Source of the DNA: Lachnospira pectinoschiza
Lineage (GTDB): Bacteria; Bacillota; Clostridia; Lachnospirales; Lachnospiraceae
Reading direction: 5' to 3'
DNA: 64,000 nt
Assembly (NCBI RefSeq): GCF_020564355.1
Contig: NZ_JAJCRR010000003.1
Coordinates: 62,001 to 126,000 of the forward strand
The translations under genes were made by a program, and so were the position numbers. Of this stretch, positions 32,826 to 41,918 are shown one piece after another. Within the stretch, counting starts at the first letter, position 1, and every line of letters starts with the position of its first letter. The notes beneath the pieces were generated by a model that saw only the letters and a program-made list of their open reading frames with translations, was not told the DNA's origin and made no database searches.

Positions 32826-33914
32826 ATGTTTATTACGATATGTGTGATTGCGTATAATGAAGAACAGACACTGCCTGCGATTTTAAAGGATATTGCGGCG
32901 CAGGATTATGCACACGGCAGCATGGAAGTGGTGCTGGTCGATTCTGCATCGACAGACCACACGAAGAAAATCATGCAGGAATTCGCAGCACAGAATACAA
33001 CACAGCCCGATATGGGATTTGTAAGCGTAAGCGTGCTTGACAATCCAAAGCGGACACTGCCGTGCGGCTGGAATGTTGCCCTGAAAGCCTACCGCGGAGA
33101 AGCCATTTTAAAGGTTGATGCGCATGCATCCATTCCGAAAGACTTTGTTACGAAAAATGTGGCGGTGTTAGAGAGCGGGGAAGATGTGTGCGGCGGACAA
33201 AGACCGAACATTATCGAACAGCCGACACCGTTTCGCAATACATTGCTTCTGGCAGAAAGCTCCATGTTTGGTTCGAGTATTGCACCGTACCGCAACAATC
33301 CCGGCAAAAGCTATGTGAAATCCATGTTTCACGCAGCGTACCGCAGGAAGGTATTTGAATCCATCGGCGGATTTGATGAGCGGCTTGCAAGAACCGAAGA
33401 CAATGAAATCCACTATCGTATGAGAAAGGCGGGCTTTAAGCTGTGCTTTGACCCGGAGATTATTTCCTATCAGCATATCCGTCCGGATTTAGGAAAAATG
33501 TTAAAGCAGAAATATGCCAACGGCTACTGGATCGGACTGACAACCGGTGTGTGCGCACCGTGCCTTTCCCTGTATCATTTTGTGCCGTTTGCCTTTGTGA
33601 TGGCAATTATCCTGTCGGTACTTTTTTGTACAGGCTTTGCCATTGCAGGCAGCATAACGGCACTTAGCGGGGCGGCGCTGGTGATTTTCAAAGTTATAGC
33701 GGGGCTTACGGGGCTGATGTGGGTGCTGTACGGACTGCTGGCGGTCATTATGGCGCTGGCGGCGGTGATTGGTGCACCGGAAATACGAAATAAAACCTGT
33801 CTGGCACTTCCGTTTCTATTTTTAATGCTGCATGTCAGTTATGGAACCGGAACGGTCATAGGATTGATAAAAATGCCTTTTTGGGTGAAAGGAATAAAAA
33901 ATGGAAGAAACTAG
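32826..33914 (+). CDS. Family 2 glycosyltransferase with C-terminal membrane helices
   Basis: 362 residues from ATG 32826 (GAGGAAAG before it; the open frame begins earlier at a TTG). ITICVIAYNEEQTLPAILKDI and DSASTDHTKK are GT2 nucleotide-sugar motifs; FDERLARTEDNEIHYRMRKAG is the acceptor region. Three or four helices end the protein, as in ExoA-like enzymes. Its 3' end overlaps the CapD-type gene by 14 bases. Confidence 0.88.
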   Translation: MFITICVIAYNEEQTLPAILKDIAAQDYAHGSMEVVLVDSASTDHTKKIMQEFAAQNTTQPDMGFVSVSVLDNPKRTLPCGWNVALKAYRGEAILKVDAHASIPKDFVTKNVAVLESGEDVCGGQRPNIIEQPTPFRNTLLLAESSMFGSSIAPYRNNPGKSYVKSMFHAAYRRKVFESIGGFDERLARTEDNEIHYRMRKAGFKLCFDPEIISYQHIRPDLGKMLKQKYANGYWIGLTTGVCAPCLSLYHFVPFAFVMAIILSVLFCTGFAIAGSITALSGAALVIFKVIAGLTGLMWVLYGLLAVIMALAAVIGAPEIRNKTCLALPFLFLMLHVSYGTGTVIGLIKMPFWVKGIKNGRN

Positions 33915-35763
33915 AAAAGACAGGATACAGCTTCTCGTCAGAAGAATATGCCTGATTATTACGGATATCCTGTTAGTAAACGGATGTGTATTTTTATCGC
34001 TGCTGATGCGTTTTGAAATCAGCATTTCGGCAATCCCGGAGGAATATCTGCTCAAGTATCAGAAAAACATGATTCCTTTTACGATTGTTGCCATTATTAT
34101 ATTCTGGTGTTTCAGAATGTATCACAGTTTATGGCAGTATGCCAGCATTGCGGAACTTTATAAAATTGTGGAGGCCTGTATTGTAACGGAATTTGCCCAT
34201 ATCTGTGTAACGGCATACATGGGCTGGATGCTTCCAAGAAGCTGTTATTTTACATCCGGGGTATTTTTAATCGTTGCAATGAGTGCCAGCCGTTTTATGT
34301 ACCGCATGATACGTACCGTCTTGCAGAATTACCGCCACACCGCAGAGCAGGTGCGGATTATGATTATCGGTGCGGGTGAGGCAACCAACGTATTAATGCG
34401 TGAAATCCAGAATTCGCGTTATATGGACAACTCCAAGGTGGTCTGTATTATTGATGACGATACACAGAAGGTCGGAAAATATATCCGCGGCGTCAAGGTT
34501 GTCGGCACAAGAAATAAAATTAAAGAAGTTGCAAAGGTCTATGACATTGATGAAATTATTTTTGCGATTCCGTCTGCATCCATGGAGGACAAGCGCAACA
34601 TTTTAAATATCTGCAAAGAAACCGACTGTAATTTAAAGATTCTGCCGGGCGTTTACCAGATGGTAGATGGCGAAATTAACGTCAATTCTATCCGGAGCGT
34701 TGATGTTTTGGATCTGCTCGGCCGTGACCCGATTGAAGTCGATCTGGATTCCATTATGGGGTATGTTAAAGATAAGACAATACTTGTCACCGGCGGCGGC
34801 GGGTCTATCGGTTCGGAGCTTTGCAGACAGCTTGTAAGCCACAAGCCGAAGTGCCTGATTATATTTGATATTTATGAAAATAATGCATATGAAATCCAGC
34901 AGGAATTAAAGATGACCTACCCGGATGCCAATGTGGTAACACTGATTGGTTCTATCCGGAATATTTCCCGTCTGGAAAGCGTTTTTGCACAGTACCGTCC
35001 GGAAATTGTATATCATGCGGCGGCACATAAGCATGTACCGCTGATGGAAGACAGTCCGAATGAAGCCGTTAAGAATAACGTTGTCGGCACATGGAATGTT
35101 GCGAAAATGGCGGACAAGTACGGTGTCGGCAAGTTTGTAATGATTTCTACGGATAAGGCGGTCAACCCGACCAATGTCATGGGGGCAACCAAGAGAATCT
35201 GTGAAATGATTATCCAGTCGTACAACGAGCGTTCACAGACGGATTTTGTAGCCGTGCGTTTCGGCAATGTACTCGGAAGCAACGGTTCGGTCATTCCGCT
35301 GTTTAAAAAGCAGATTGAAGCGGGCGGTCCGGTAACGGTCACAGACCCGAACATTATCCGTTATTTTATGACAATACCGGAGGCGGTTTCGCTTGTTTTA
35401 CAGGCGGGCGCTTACGCAAAGGGCGGAGAGATTTTTATTCTGGATATGGGAGAGCCGGTCAAAATCGATGATCTGGCAAAGAACCTGATCCGATTATCCG
35501 GCTATACGTTAGGCGTCAACATGGAGATTAAGTATACGGGATTACGTCCGGGTGAAAAGCTCTATGAAGAACTGCTGATGAAAGAAGAAGGTCTGCAGGA
35601 TACCGCCAATAAGCTGATTCATATCGGCAAGCCGATTGAATTTGACAAAGAACATTTCTTTGAGCATCTGGAAGAATTAAAAGAAGAAGCTTATGCAGAA
35701 ACGGGAGATATCCGCACACTGATACAAAAAGTGGCGCCGACATATCACCCAAAAGAAAACTAG
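33901..35763 (+). CDS. Membrane nucleotide-sugar 4,6-dehydratase (CapD/PglF family)
   Basis: 620 residues. Four to five N-terminal helices, a first Rossmann domain (VRIMIIGAGEATN, ~residue 150) and a second, catalytic SDR domain with ILVTGGGGSIGSELCRQL and the STDKAVNPTNVMGATKR site, where Met replaces the usual Tyr as in this family. It converts UDP-GlcNAc to the 4-keto-6-deoxy sugar. With the aminotransferase at 30825 and the transferase at 32085 it suggests an amino-sugar priming step. Confidence 0.92.
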   Translation: MEETRKDRIQLLVRRICLIITDILLVNGCVFLSLLMRFEISISAIPEEYLLKYQKNMIPFTIVAIIIFWCFRMYHSLWQYASIAELYKIVEACIVTEFAHICVTAYMGWMLPRSCYFTSGVFLIVAMSASRFMYRMIRTVLQNYRHTAEQVRIMIIGAGEATNVLMREIQNSRYMDNSKVVCIIDDDTQKVGKYIRGVKVVGTRNKIKEVAKVYDIDEIIFAIPSASMEDKRNILNICKETDCNLKILPGVYQMVDGEINVNSIRSVDVLDLLGRDPIEVDLDSIMGYVKDKTILVTGGGGSIGSELCRQLVSHKPKCLIIFDIYENNAYEIQQELKMTYPDANVVTLIGSIRNISRLESVFAQYRPEIVYHAAAHKHVPLMEDSPNEAVKNNVVGTWNVAKMADKYGVGKFVMISTDKAVNPTNVMGATKRICEMIIQSYNERSQTDFVAVRFGNVLGSNGSVIPLFKKQIEAGGPVTVTDPNIIRYFMTIPEAVSLVLQAGAYAKGGEIFILDMGEPVKIDDLAKNLIRLSGYTLGVNMEIKYTGLRPGEKLYEELLMKEEGLQDTANKLIHIGKPIEFDKEHFFEHLEELKEEAYAETGDIRTLIQKVAPTYHPKEN

Positions 35764-35783
35764 AAACAAGGAATTAAAAATTT

Positions 35784-36851
35784 ATGGGACAGTATTATGC
35801 AATCAACGGCAGCTTTCTGCTGGAACCCGCACTGGGCGTACAGCGGTATGCGGCGGAGATTCTAAAGCAGATGAATAAAATGGCTCCGGCATATAAGGAG
35901 TGCCTGCGGCTGGTGCTGGTGCTGCCTGAAACACCGCGCATTGAGGAAATCCGCCGGGAATTTTCAAATATTGAAGTACGCTGTGCGGGAAAAAGCAGGC
36001 GTGTAAAAGTGTGGGAGCAGGTCTGTTTTGCACGTTTTTTAAAAAAAGAGAAGGCAAAGGGAATCTGCCTGTGCAATACCGTGCCGCTGTTTTCAAAGGG
36101 CGGGCTGGTCTGTGTCCACGATATTGTCTTTAAGACACACCCGGAATATTTTAAAGAGCCGGGTGCATGGCATGAAATTTTATACCGTAAATGGATGTAT
36201 ACACACGCATTTCATAAGGCAGATATCATTGTGACGGTCAGTGAGACGTCCAAAAAAGAAATTTTAGAGCAGTACAGGGTGCATGCAGGACAGATTTATG
36301 TGGCAGGGAACGGCTGGCAGCATATGGACCGTAAAGATACGGATGAAACCATTTTCCAGAAGTATCCTAAGCTTACGAAAGGGGCGTATTACTATTATCT
36401 GGCATCGCTTGCACCGAATAAAAATCTGTCATGGATTTTAAAAAATGCCGCAGGAAATCCGGATAAAATCTATGTGCTTTCGGGAAAACCGCTGGGCGAT
36501 GATTCCGGGGTGGAAAAACTGGATAATGTCATCTGCACGGGCTATGTGTCCGACAGCGAAGCGCGGGCGCTGATGCAATACTGCCGGGCGTTTTTATTTC
36601 CTTCTACGTATGAAGGCTTTGGCATACCACCGATGGAAGCGTTGTGCATGGGGGCGCCGGTGGTGCTTGGCGATATTCCGGTGCTGCATGAGATTTACGG
36701 AAATGCGGCATATTACGTGGACTGTGACAATGCGGACATCAGCATTGAACAACTGTTAAAACAAGGCGGCAGGGAAGCACCGGAAACGGTATTATCCCGG
36801 TATTCGTGGGAAAAATCCGCACGGATTATGATGGAAGCTTTGACAAAATAG
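35784..36851 (+). CDS. Family 4 glycosyltransferase
   Basis: 355 residues, GT-B fold. The N-terminus has GVQRYAAEILKQM, the middle VCVHDIVFKTHPEYF, and the C-terminal donor site STYEGFGIPPMEALCMGAPVV with the EX7E motif. Related in layout to the gene at 45417 (same RYSWEKSA ending). Donor and acceptor unknown; cytoplasmic, building the lipid-linked glycan. Confidence 0.88.
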   Translation: MGQYYAINGSFLLEPALGVQRYAAEILKQMNKMAPAYKECLRLVLVLPETPRIEEIRREFSNIEVRCAGKSRRVKVWEQVCFARFLKKEKAKGICLCNTVPLFSKGGLVCVHDIVFKTHPEYFKEPGAWHEILYRKWMYTHAFHKADIIVTVSETSKKEILEQYRVHAGQIYVAGNGWQHMDRKDTDETIFQKYPKLTKGAYYYYLASLAPNKNLSWILKNAAGNPDKIYVLSGKPLGDDSGVEKLDNVICTGYVSDSEARALMQYCRAFLFPSTYEGFGIPPMEALCMGAPVVLGDIPVLHEIYGNAAYYVDCDNADISIEQLLKQGGREAPETVLSRYSWEKSARIMMEALTK

Positions 36852-36972
36852 TGTAAAACGAGTATAGTGATACTGTTTGATAAAAAGTTACAGCTGGAGA
36901 ATAAACACACCGAAAACGGTTATCATAAAAACAACGATAAAAAAGCCGCACAGACGGCAGAATGGATAGAAT

Positions 36973-38067
36973 ATGAAGATTGCAGTAGATGCCCGTACAT
37001 TAGGCAGCAGACCTAGTGGTGTGGGGATGTATCTGAATGATTTCTTAAAGGTTCTGATGAAATACCGGGAATTTGAGTTTGTACTGCTTTCCGATGTGGC
37101 AGAAAGCGAGTACATCCGATATTTTATGGAAAAGGGAATTCCCGTAATTACACAGGGGAAAGCCGTATACCGCAGTGCGGGCGTGTATTCCTACTTTTCA
37201 TTTATTCAGAAACAGTTAAATGAAATTCAGCCGGATTTATTCTGGGAGGTCAATACCATTATCCCAATCCGCTTAAAAGGAAATTTTAAAACCATGATTA
37301 CAATTCATGATATGTTTCCGATTGAATATGTCGAATATTTTGGCATTGTTTACAGCCTGTATTTTAAACATAATCTTGCAAAGACATTAAGAAATACGGA
37401 TATGATTCTGTACAATTCAATACAGACGAAAAAGACAACAGAAAAGCTTTTTCCGGCGGCACGAAAAATTGCAAACTGCAATGCCTACATCATTGCCAAT
37501 CCGTTAAAGGACACATGGGAAACAACGGATAAAGGTTACTTTTTATATGTAGGCAATATGGAAAAGCGCAAAGGCGTGGATCTCTTATTAAAGGGCTACC
37601 GCAGATACCGGGAGCTTGGCGGCACAAAGGAGCTGATTCTTGCAGGGAAAATGCAGGAAGACGATATTGACAGTCTGTTAAAGGAAACCATGGCACAGAC
37701 AAAGGGCATTACGTATCTGGATTATGTGACCCATGATAAAAAACATCAGCTGTTTGCAGACTGCTCCTGCTTTGTATTTCCGTCTAAGGCGGAGGGCTTT
37801 GGCATGCCGTTAATTGAAGTCATGAAGTTTGGAAAGCCGATGATTGTGGGCAATCTCGATATTTATGATGAAATTATCGGACAGCATGGAGACCGTTTTG
37901 ATTTAAACGGCACCGAACAGCACCAGATTGACAATCTGGCAGAAAAAATGCTGCATTTTAACAGCAATGTCGATGAAGAAGCCTATAAAGAGATTATTGC
38001 AAAATATGCACCGGAGAAGCTTGGCAGAATCGTCCGGGATTTTATTTTAACGATACAGAAAGGTTGA
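36973..38067 (+). CDS. Family 4 glycosyltransferase
   Basis: 364 residues. The N-terminus is MKIAVDARTLGSRPSGVGMYLNDFL, a common GT4 opening; ITIHDMFPIEYVEYFG lies in the acceptor domain and KAEGFGMPLIEVMKFGKPMIV is the donor site. A 121-base gap before it holds a small AGTATAGTGATACT palindrome but no clear promoter. Specificity unknown. Confidence 0.88.
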   Translation: MKIAVDARTLGSRPSGVGMYLNDFLKVLMKYREFEFVLLSDVAESEYIRYFMEKGIPVITQGKAVYRSAGVYSYFSFIQKQLNEIQPDLFWEVNTIIPIRLKGNFKTMITIHDMFPIEYVEYFGIVYSLYFKHNLAKTLRNTDMILYNSIQTKKTTEKLFPAARKIANCNAYIIANPLKDTWETTDKGYFLYVGNMEKRKGVDLLLKGYRRYRELGGTKELILAGKMQEDDIDSLLKETMAQTKGITYLDYVTHDKKHQLFADCSCFVFPSKAEGFGMPLIEVMKFGKPMIVGNLDIYDEIIGQHGDRFDLNGTEQHQIDNLAEKMLHFNSNVDEEAYKEIIAKYAPEKLGRIVRDFILTIQKG

Positions 38068-38074
38068 ACCGTTT

Positions 38075-39349
38075 ATGAGTCTTTCAAAAGCAGCATTAAA
38101 CATGGCGGAAGCCCTGCGTCCGGTGCTGGTAAAGCTGATACCGCAGAAAATGCTGAGTGCAGTTAAAGCAAAAGTCATCGAAAAAGGTGCAAAAGACCTT
38201 GAAAAAACAGAGATTACACCATTTGAGCCGCAGGCACACAAAAAGGGCATCAACCTGATTGGCAGCATCAAAAGCGATACGGGATTGGGACAGAGTATGC
38301 GCCTGGTCGCTGAAATTTTAGAAAACAGCACATGGGATTATACAGTGTATGATTATTTTGTGCCGCCGGGGGGCAGCAGAACCAACGAAGCTTTTGACGG
38401 TAAAATTACGCAGACCGGTCCGTATAATATCAATCTGATTCACGTTAATCCGAGTGAACTGCCGCTTGCCTTTATGGACGTGGGTAAGAATCAATGGGAT
38501 ACGCGCTACAATATCGGATACTGGCTGTGGGAATTAGAGGAGTTTCCAAAGGAGTGGCTTCCGGCATTTCATCTGCTCGATGAAGTGTGGACACCGTCCG
38601 AGTTTATTTCGCAAAACTTAAGAAAATATACAGATAAGCCGATCTATACCCTGCCCTACAGTGTTACGGCACCGGCAGATGCGGCATATGACAGGGATTA
38701 TTTTCATCTGCCAAAAGACCGCTTTTTATTTCTGATGATGTATGACAGCGGGAGCGGCATGGTGCGTAAAAATCCGCTGGGTGCGATTGAAGCATTTAAA
38801 CAGGCATTTGACCGGGGAAATAAACAGGTCGGGCTGGTCATTAAAATGAACCGCTCGGAACAAAGCGAAAAAGATATTGAGAATATCCGCACAAAACTTG
38901 ACGGATATGATAATATATATTTTATATGCGAAACACTGTCTAAAACGGCAGTCAACAGCCTGACGGCATGTGTGGATGTTTTTGTATCCTTACACCGGGC
39001 AGAGGGCTTCGGACTGGTCATGGCAGAGGCGATGCTGCTTGGCACGCCGGTCATTGCAACAAACTGGTCTGCCAATACGGAATTTATGAACCGGGAATCT
39101 GCCTGTATGGTGGATTACAAAAAAACGGCAATAGAACAGGATATCCCGCCGTTTAAAAAGGGGTATCACTGGGCGGAAGCCGATGTGGCACAGGCGGCGG
39201 CTTATATGAAGCGGCTTTGTGAAGATTCTGCATTTTATGAGCAGAAAAAAGCGGCGGCAGGGGCATATATCCGGGAAAAGACCAAAATGCAGCATTCTGT
39301 CAGTCTGTTAGAGGACAGACTGGGAAAAATATTGGAGGAAAGAAAGTGA
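38075..39349 (+). CDS. Family 4 glycosyltransferase with extended N-terminus
   Basis: 424 residues. The first ~65 are a charged helical extension before the GT core, which starts at INLIGSIKSDTGLGQSMRLVAEIL. The donor site is HRAEGFGLVMAEAMLLGTPVIATNWSANTEF; the NIGYWLWELEEFPKEW motif is typical of one GT4 subgroup in rhamnan or mannan loci. The stop overlaps the GTG start of the exporter permease. Confidence 0.86.
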   Translation: MSLSKAALNMAEALRPVLVKLIPQKMLSAVKAKVIEKGAKDLEKTEITPFEPQAHKKGINLIGSIKSDTGLGQSMRLVAEILENSTWDYTVYDYFVPPGGSRTNEAFDGKITQTGPYNINLIHVNPSELPLAFMDVGKNQWDTRYNIGYWLWELEEFPKEWLPAFHLLDEVWTPSEFISQNLRKYTDKPIYTLPYSVTAPADAAYDRDYFHLPKDRFLFLMMYDSGSGMVRKNPLGAIEAFKQAFDRGNKQVGLVIKMNRSEQSEKDIENIRTKLDGYDNIYFICETLSKTAVNSLTACVDVFVSLHRAEGFGLVMAEAMLLGTPVIATNWSANTEFMNRESACMVDYKKTAIEQDIPPFKKGYHWAEADVAQAAAYMKRLCEDSAFYEQKKAAAGAYIREKTKMQHSVSLLEDRLGKILEERK

Positions 39350-40122
39350 AGCAGTTAAGAGAATTATATGAATACAGGGAAATGATTTTCAGTCTTGTCA
39401 AAAAAGATTTACGTGGCAGATATAAAGGCTCTGTATTGGGATTTTTGTGGACATTTATCAATCCGTTATTACAGCTTGTCGTGTTTACCCTTGTGTTTTC
39501 GGTTATCATGAAAGCAGGTTATGAACAGTATTATATGTTCTTATTTGTGGCACTTGTTCCATGGATGTTTTTTGCTTCCAGCGTACAGGACGGTTCAACG
39601 AGCATTTTAAGGGAAAAGGATATGGTCAAAAAAATCTATTTCCCGCGTGAGGTACTGCCGATTGCAACGGTAACGAGCGGCTTTGTCAATATGCTTTTAA
39701 CCTTTATTGTTATTTTTGCGGCACTGCTTGTCAGCGGAAGAAAAGTGCAGTTTCTGGGACTTGCCTGCCTTCCGGTCGTTATGATTGTAGAATACATACT
39801 GTGTCTTGGCATTGCATTAATTGTTGCATCCCTGACCGTGTATCTGCGTGATTTACAGTATATTCTCGGTATTTTAGTGATGGCGTTACAGTATATGACA
39901 CCGGTGATGTACGGAAGCGATATGGTTCCGGACTGGGCAATGCCGATTTTCAGACTCAATCCGATGACACCGGTGATAGAAATTTATCGTGATATTTTAT
40001 ACTACGGCAATGTGCCGCAGATGTCATCTTTACTGCTTGCACTATTTATCGGTATTGTATTTATTATTGTAGGCGAATTGTTATTTAAGAAGCTGCAAAA
40101 GGGCTTTGCAGAGAATTTCTAA
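39346..40122 (+). CDS. ABC-2 polysaccharide export permease (Wzm-like), system 1
   Basis: 258 residues with six helices. LVKKDLRGRYKGSVLGFLWTFINPL and KKIYFPREVLPIATV are the Wzm/TagG signatures. The GTG start overlaps the previous stop and has TTGGAGGAAAG upstream. Pairs with the ATPase just downstream to flip a finished undecaprenyl-linked glycan. About half the residues match the second permease at 60617. Confidence 0.92.
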   Translation: MKQLRELYEYREMIFSLVKKDLRGRYKGSVLGFLWTFINPLLQLVVFTLVFSVIMKAGYEQYYMFLFVALVPWMFFASSVQDGSTSILREKDMVKKIYFPREVLPIATVTSGFVNMLLTFIVIFAALLVSGRKVQFLGLACLPVVMIVEYILCLGIALIVASLTVYLRDLQYILGILVMALQYMTPVMYGSDMVPDWAMPIFRLNPMTPVIEIYRDILYYGNVPQMSSLLLALFIGIVFIIVGELLFKKLQKGFAENF

Positions 40123-40144
40123 TAGAGAAAGGCTGTTTTTGGAT

Positions 40145-41407
40145 ATGAAAAATGAGGAAAATGCAATCGAGGTAAGGGACGTTACCAAGACCTTTAAAGT
40201 GTATTATGATAAAGGAACGGAATTAAAGGAAAAACTGTTGTTTTGGAAGCGCAACCGCTACGAAAACCGTGTGGTTTTAGACCATATCAGTTTTGAGGTC
40301 AAAAAAGGCGAAGCCATCGGACTTGTCGGTAAAAACGGTTGTGGAAAGAGTACAACCTTAAAAATGCTTACAAGGATTATCTATCCGAACTCCGGTGAAA
40401 TCGAAATGTGCGGACGGGTATCAAGCTTAATCGAACTGGGTGCCGGTTTCCATCCGGATATGAGCGGCAGGGAAAACATTTACACCAATGCGGCAATTTT
40501 CGGACTGACAAAGAAAGAAATTGATGAGCGTCTAGAGGAAATCATCGCATTTTCTGAGCTGGAGGAATTTATCGATAATCCGGTAAGGACCTATTCCTCC
40601 GGGATGTATACACGACTGGCATTTTCTGTTGCGATTAATGTTGATGCGGATATTCTGCTGATTGATGAAATCCTTGCCGTAGGGGATGCCAATTTCCAGG
40701 CAAAGTGTTTTAATAAATTAAGAGAAATTAAGGCAAGCGGCACAACGATTGTGATTGTATCCCATTCTCTCGGACAGATTGAGCAGATTTGTGACCGTTC
40801 AATCTGGATATGCGAAGGTAAAATTGCAATGGAAGGAAAACCAAAGGAAGTCCATCTGGAATATCTGGATTATATGAATACCCAGAGAATCGACCAGCAG
40901 GAAAAAGAACGGTTACGCCTTCAGAAGCTGGAATTACAGAATATGCAGGCAGAAGAAGAAAAAAAGCGCAAGGCAAAAATGAAGCGTTACGGTTCGGAAG
41001 ATGCCAAGTTTACACAGATTAAGATGTTAGATGCCGACGGAAAAGAGCAGACGACGTTTCGTACCGGTGAAAAAATGGTGCTGGATTTAAGCTATCACGT
41101 AGAAAAGAAAGTAACGGATGCCGTATTCGGCTACGGGATTTTCAGAAGTGACGGACTCTGGGTTTACGGAACCAATACCCGTATTGACCGCGTAGACAAT
41201 TTTGATATTGATAAGGATGGCAGGTTTGTCATTACCATGCCGGAACTCAATCTCATTCCGGGACAGTACTGGCTGGATATTACGATTGAATACGGAGAAG
41301 GCAATCCGGTGGATTACTATAAAGAAGCCCTCAAATTTGAAGTGGTATCGAATATGACGGACGTGGGTGTCGCAAGAATCGCGCATTCATGGGAACTTGA
41401 GATTTAA
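40145..41407 (+). CDS. ABC exporter ATPase (Wzt-like) with C-terminal carbohydrate-binding domain, system 1
   Basis: 420 residues from ATG 40145 (a TTG at 40139 sits better from AAAGG). Walker A GKNGCGKST, signature YSSGMYTRLAF and Walker B ILLIDEILAVGD are intact. A charged helical linker (~residues 250-285) leads to a Wzt-C-like beta domain that in O-antigen systems recognises the glycan's terminal modification. This implies a specific chain-end signal on the exported polymer. Confidence 0.92.
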   Translation: MKNEENAIEVRDVTKTFKVYYDKGTELKEKLLFWKRNRYENRVVLDHISFEVKKGEAIGLVGKNGCGKSTTLKMLTRIIYPNSGEIEMCGRVSSLIELGAGFHPDMSGRENIYTNAAIFGLTKKEIDERLEEIIAFSELEEFIDNPVRTYSSGMYTRLAFSVAINVDADILLIDEILAVGDANFQAKCFNKLREIKASGTTIVIVSHSLGQIEQICDRSIWICEGKIAMEGKPKEVHLEYLDYMNTQRIDQQEKERLRLQKLELQNMQAEEEKKRKAKMKRYGSEDAKFTQIKMLDADGKEQTTFRTGEKMVLDLSYHVEKKVTDAVFGYGIFRSDGLWVYGTNTRIDRVDNFDIDKDGRFVITMPELNLIPGQYWLDITIEYGEGNPVDYYKEALKFEVVSNMTDVGVARIAHSWELEI

Positions 41408-41424
41408 GGATAGAGGAGAGAACA

Positions 41425-41886
41425 ATGGAACAGGAACAGATTAATATTGAGGATATTATGCAGGAAATCCGTGCGGAAATCCGTGCAAAGGGATATGCAG
41501 ACAATGAAATTCCGTTTAGCGATATTGCCTGTCTGGTAGGCGGTACGGAAGTGCCGTTTGACCTGAAGGATTACTTAGACGATATTTCTATGATGGATGA
41601 GAGCAGAACCGTGCTTGCATACCGTGACATTTCATCGACACGTAAAGGGGTAGGCAAACTCATTACCTTTGTCAAAAAGGTGATCCGTAAGATGGTATGC
41701 TTCTATGTAGAACCGCTTGTAGACGACCAGAACCGCTTTAATGAACTGACAACAAGGGTTGTGGCACAGACGGTCCGCAGATACAATGATGATGATGCGC
41801 GTATTGAGGAACTTGAGAAGAAGATTTACAAGTGCGAGCGCCGTATCCGTGAACTCGAAGAAGAATTAAAAAAGAATCAGGCGTAA
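41425..41886 (+). CDS. Small coiled-coil protein of glycan locus, function unknown
   Basis: 153 residues. An acidic N-terminus (INIEDIMQEIRAEIRAKGY), an amphipathic stretch LITFVKKVIRKMVCFYVEPLVDDQNRFNELTTRVVAQ, and a C-terminal coiled coil (IEELEKKIYKCERRIRELEEELKK). The middle part resembles the N-terminal segment seen before methyltransferase or GT domains in Firmicutes rhamnan loci, but here it stands alone. It may scaffold the glycosyltransferases or set chain length. It begins 17 bases after the Wzt gene. Confidence 0.6.
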   Translation: MEQEQINIEDIMQEIRAEIRAKGYADNEIPFSDIACLVGGTEVPFDLKDYLDDISMMDESRTVLAYRDISSTRKGVGKLITFVKKVIRKMVCFYVEPLVDDQNRFNELTTRVVAQTVRRYNDDDARIEELEKKIYKCERRIRELEEELKKNQA

Positions 41887-41918
41887 ATGTTTAAGAATGA
41901 GGATTAGGAGGATTTACC

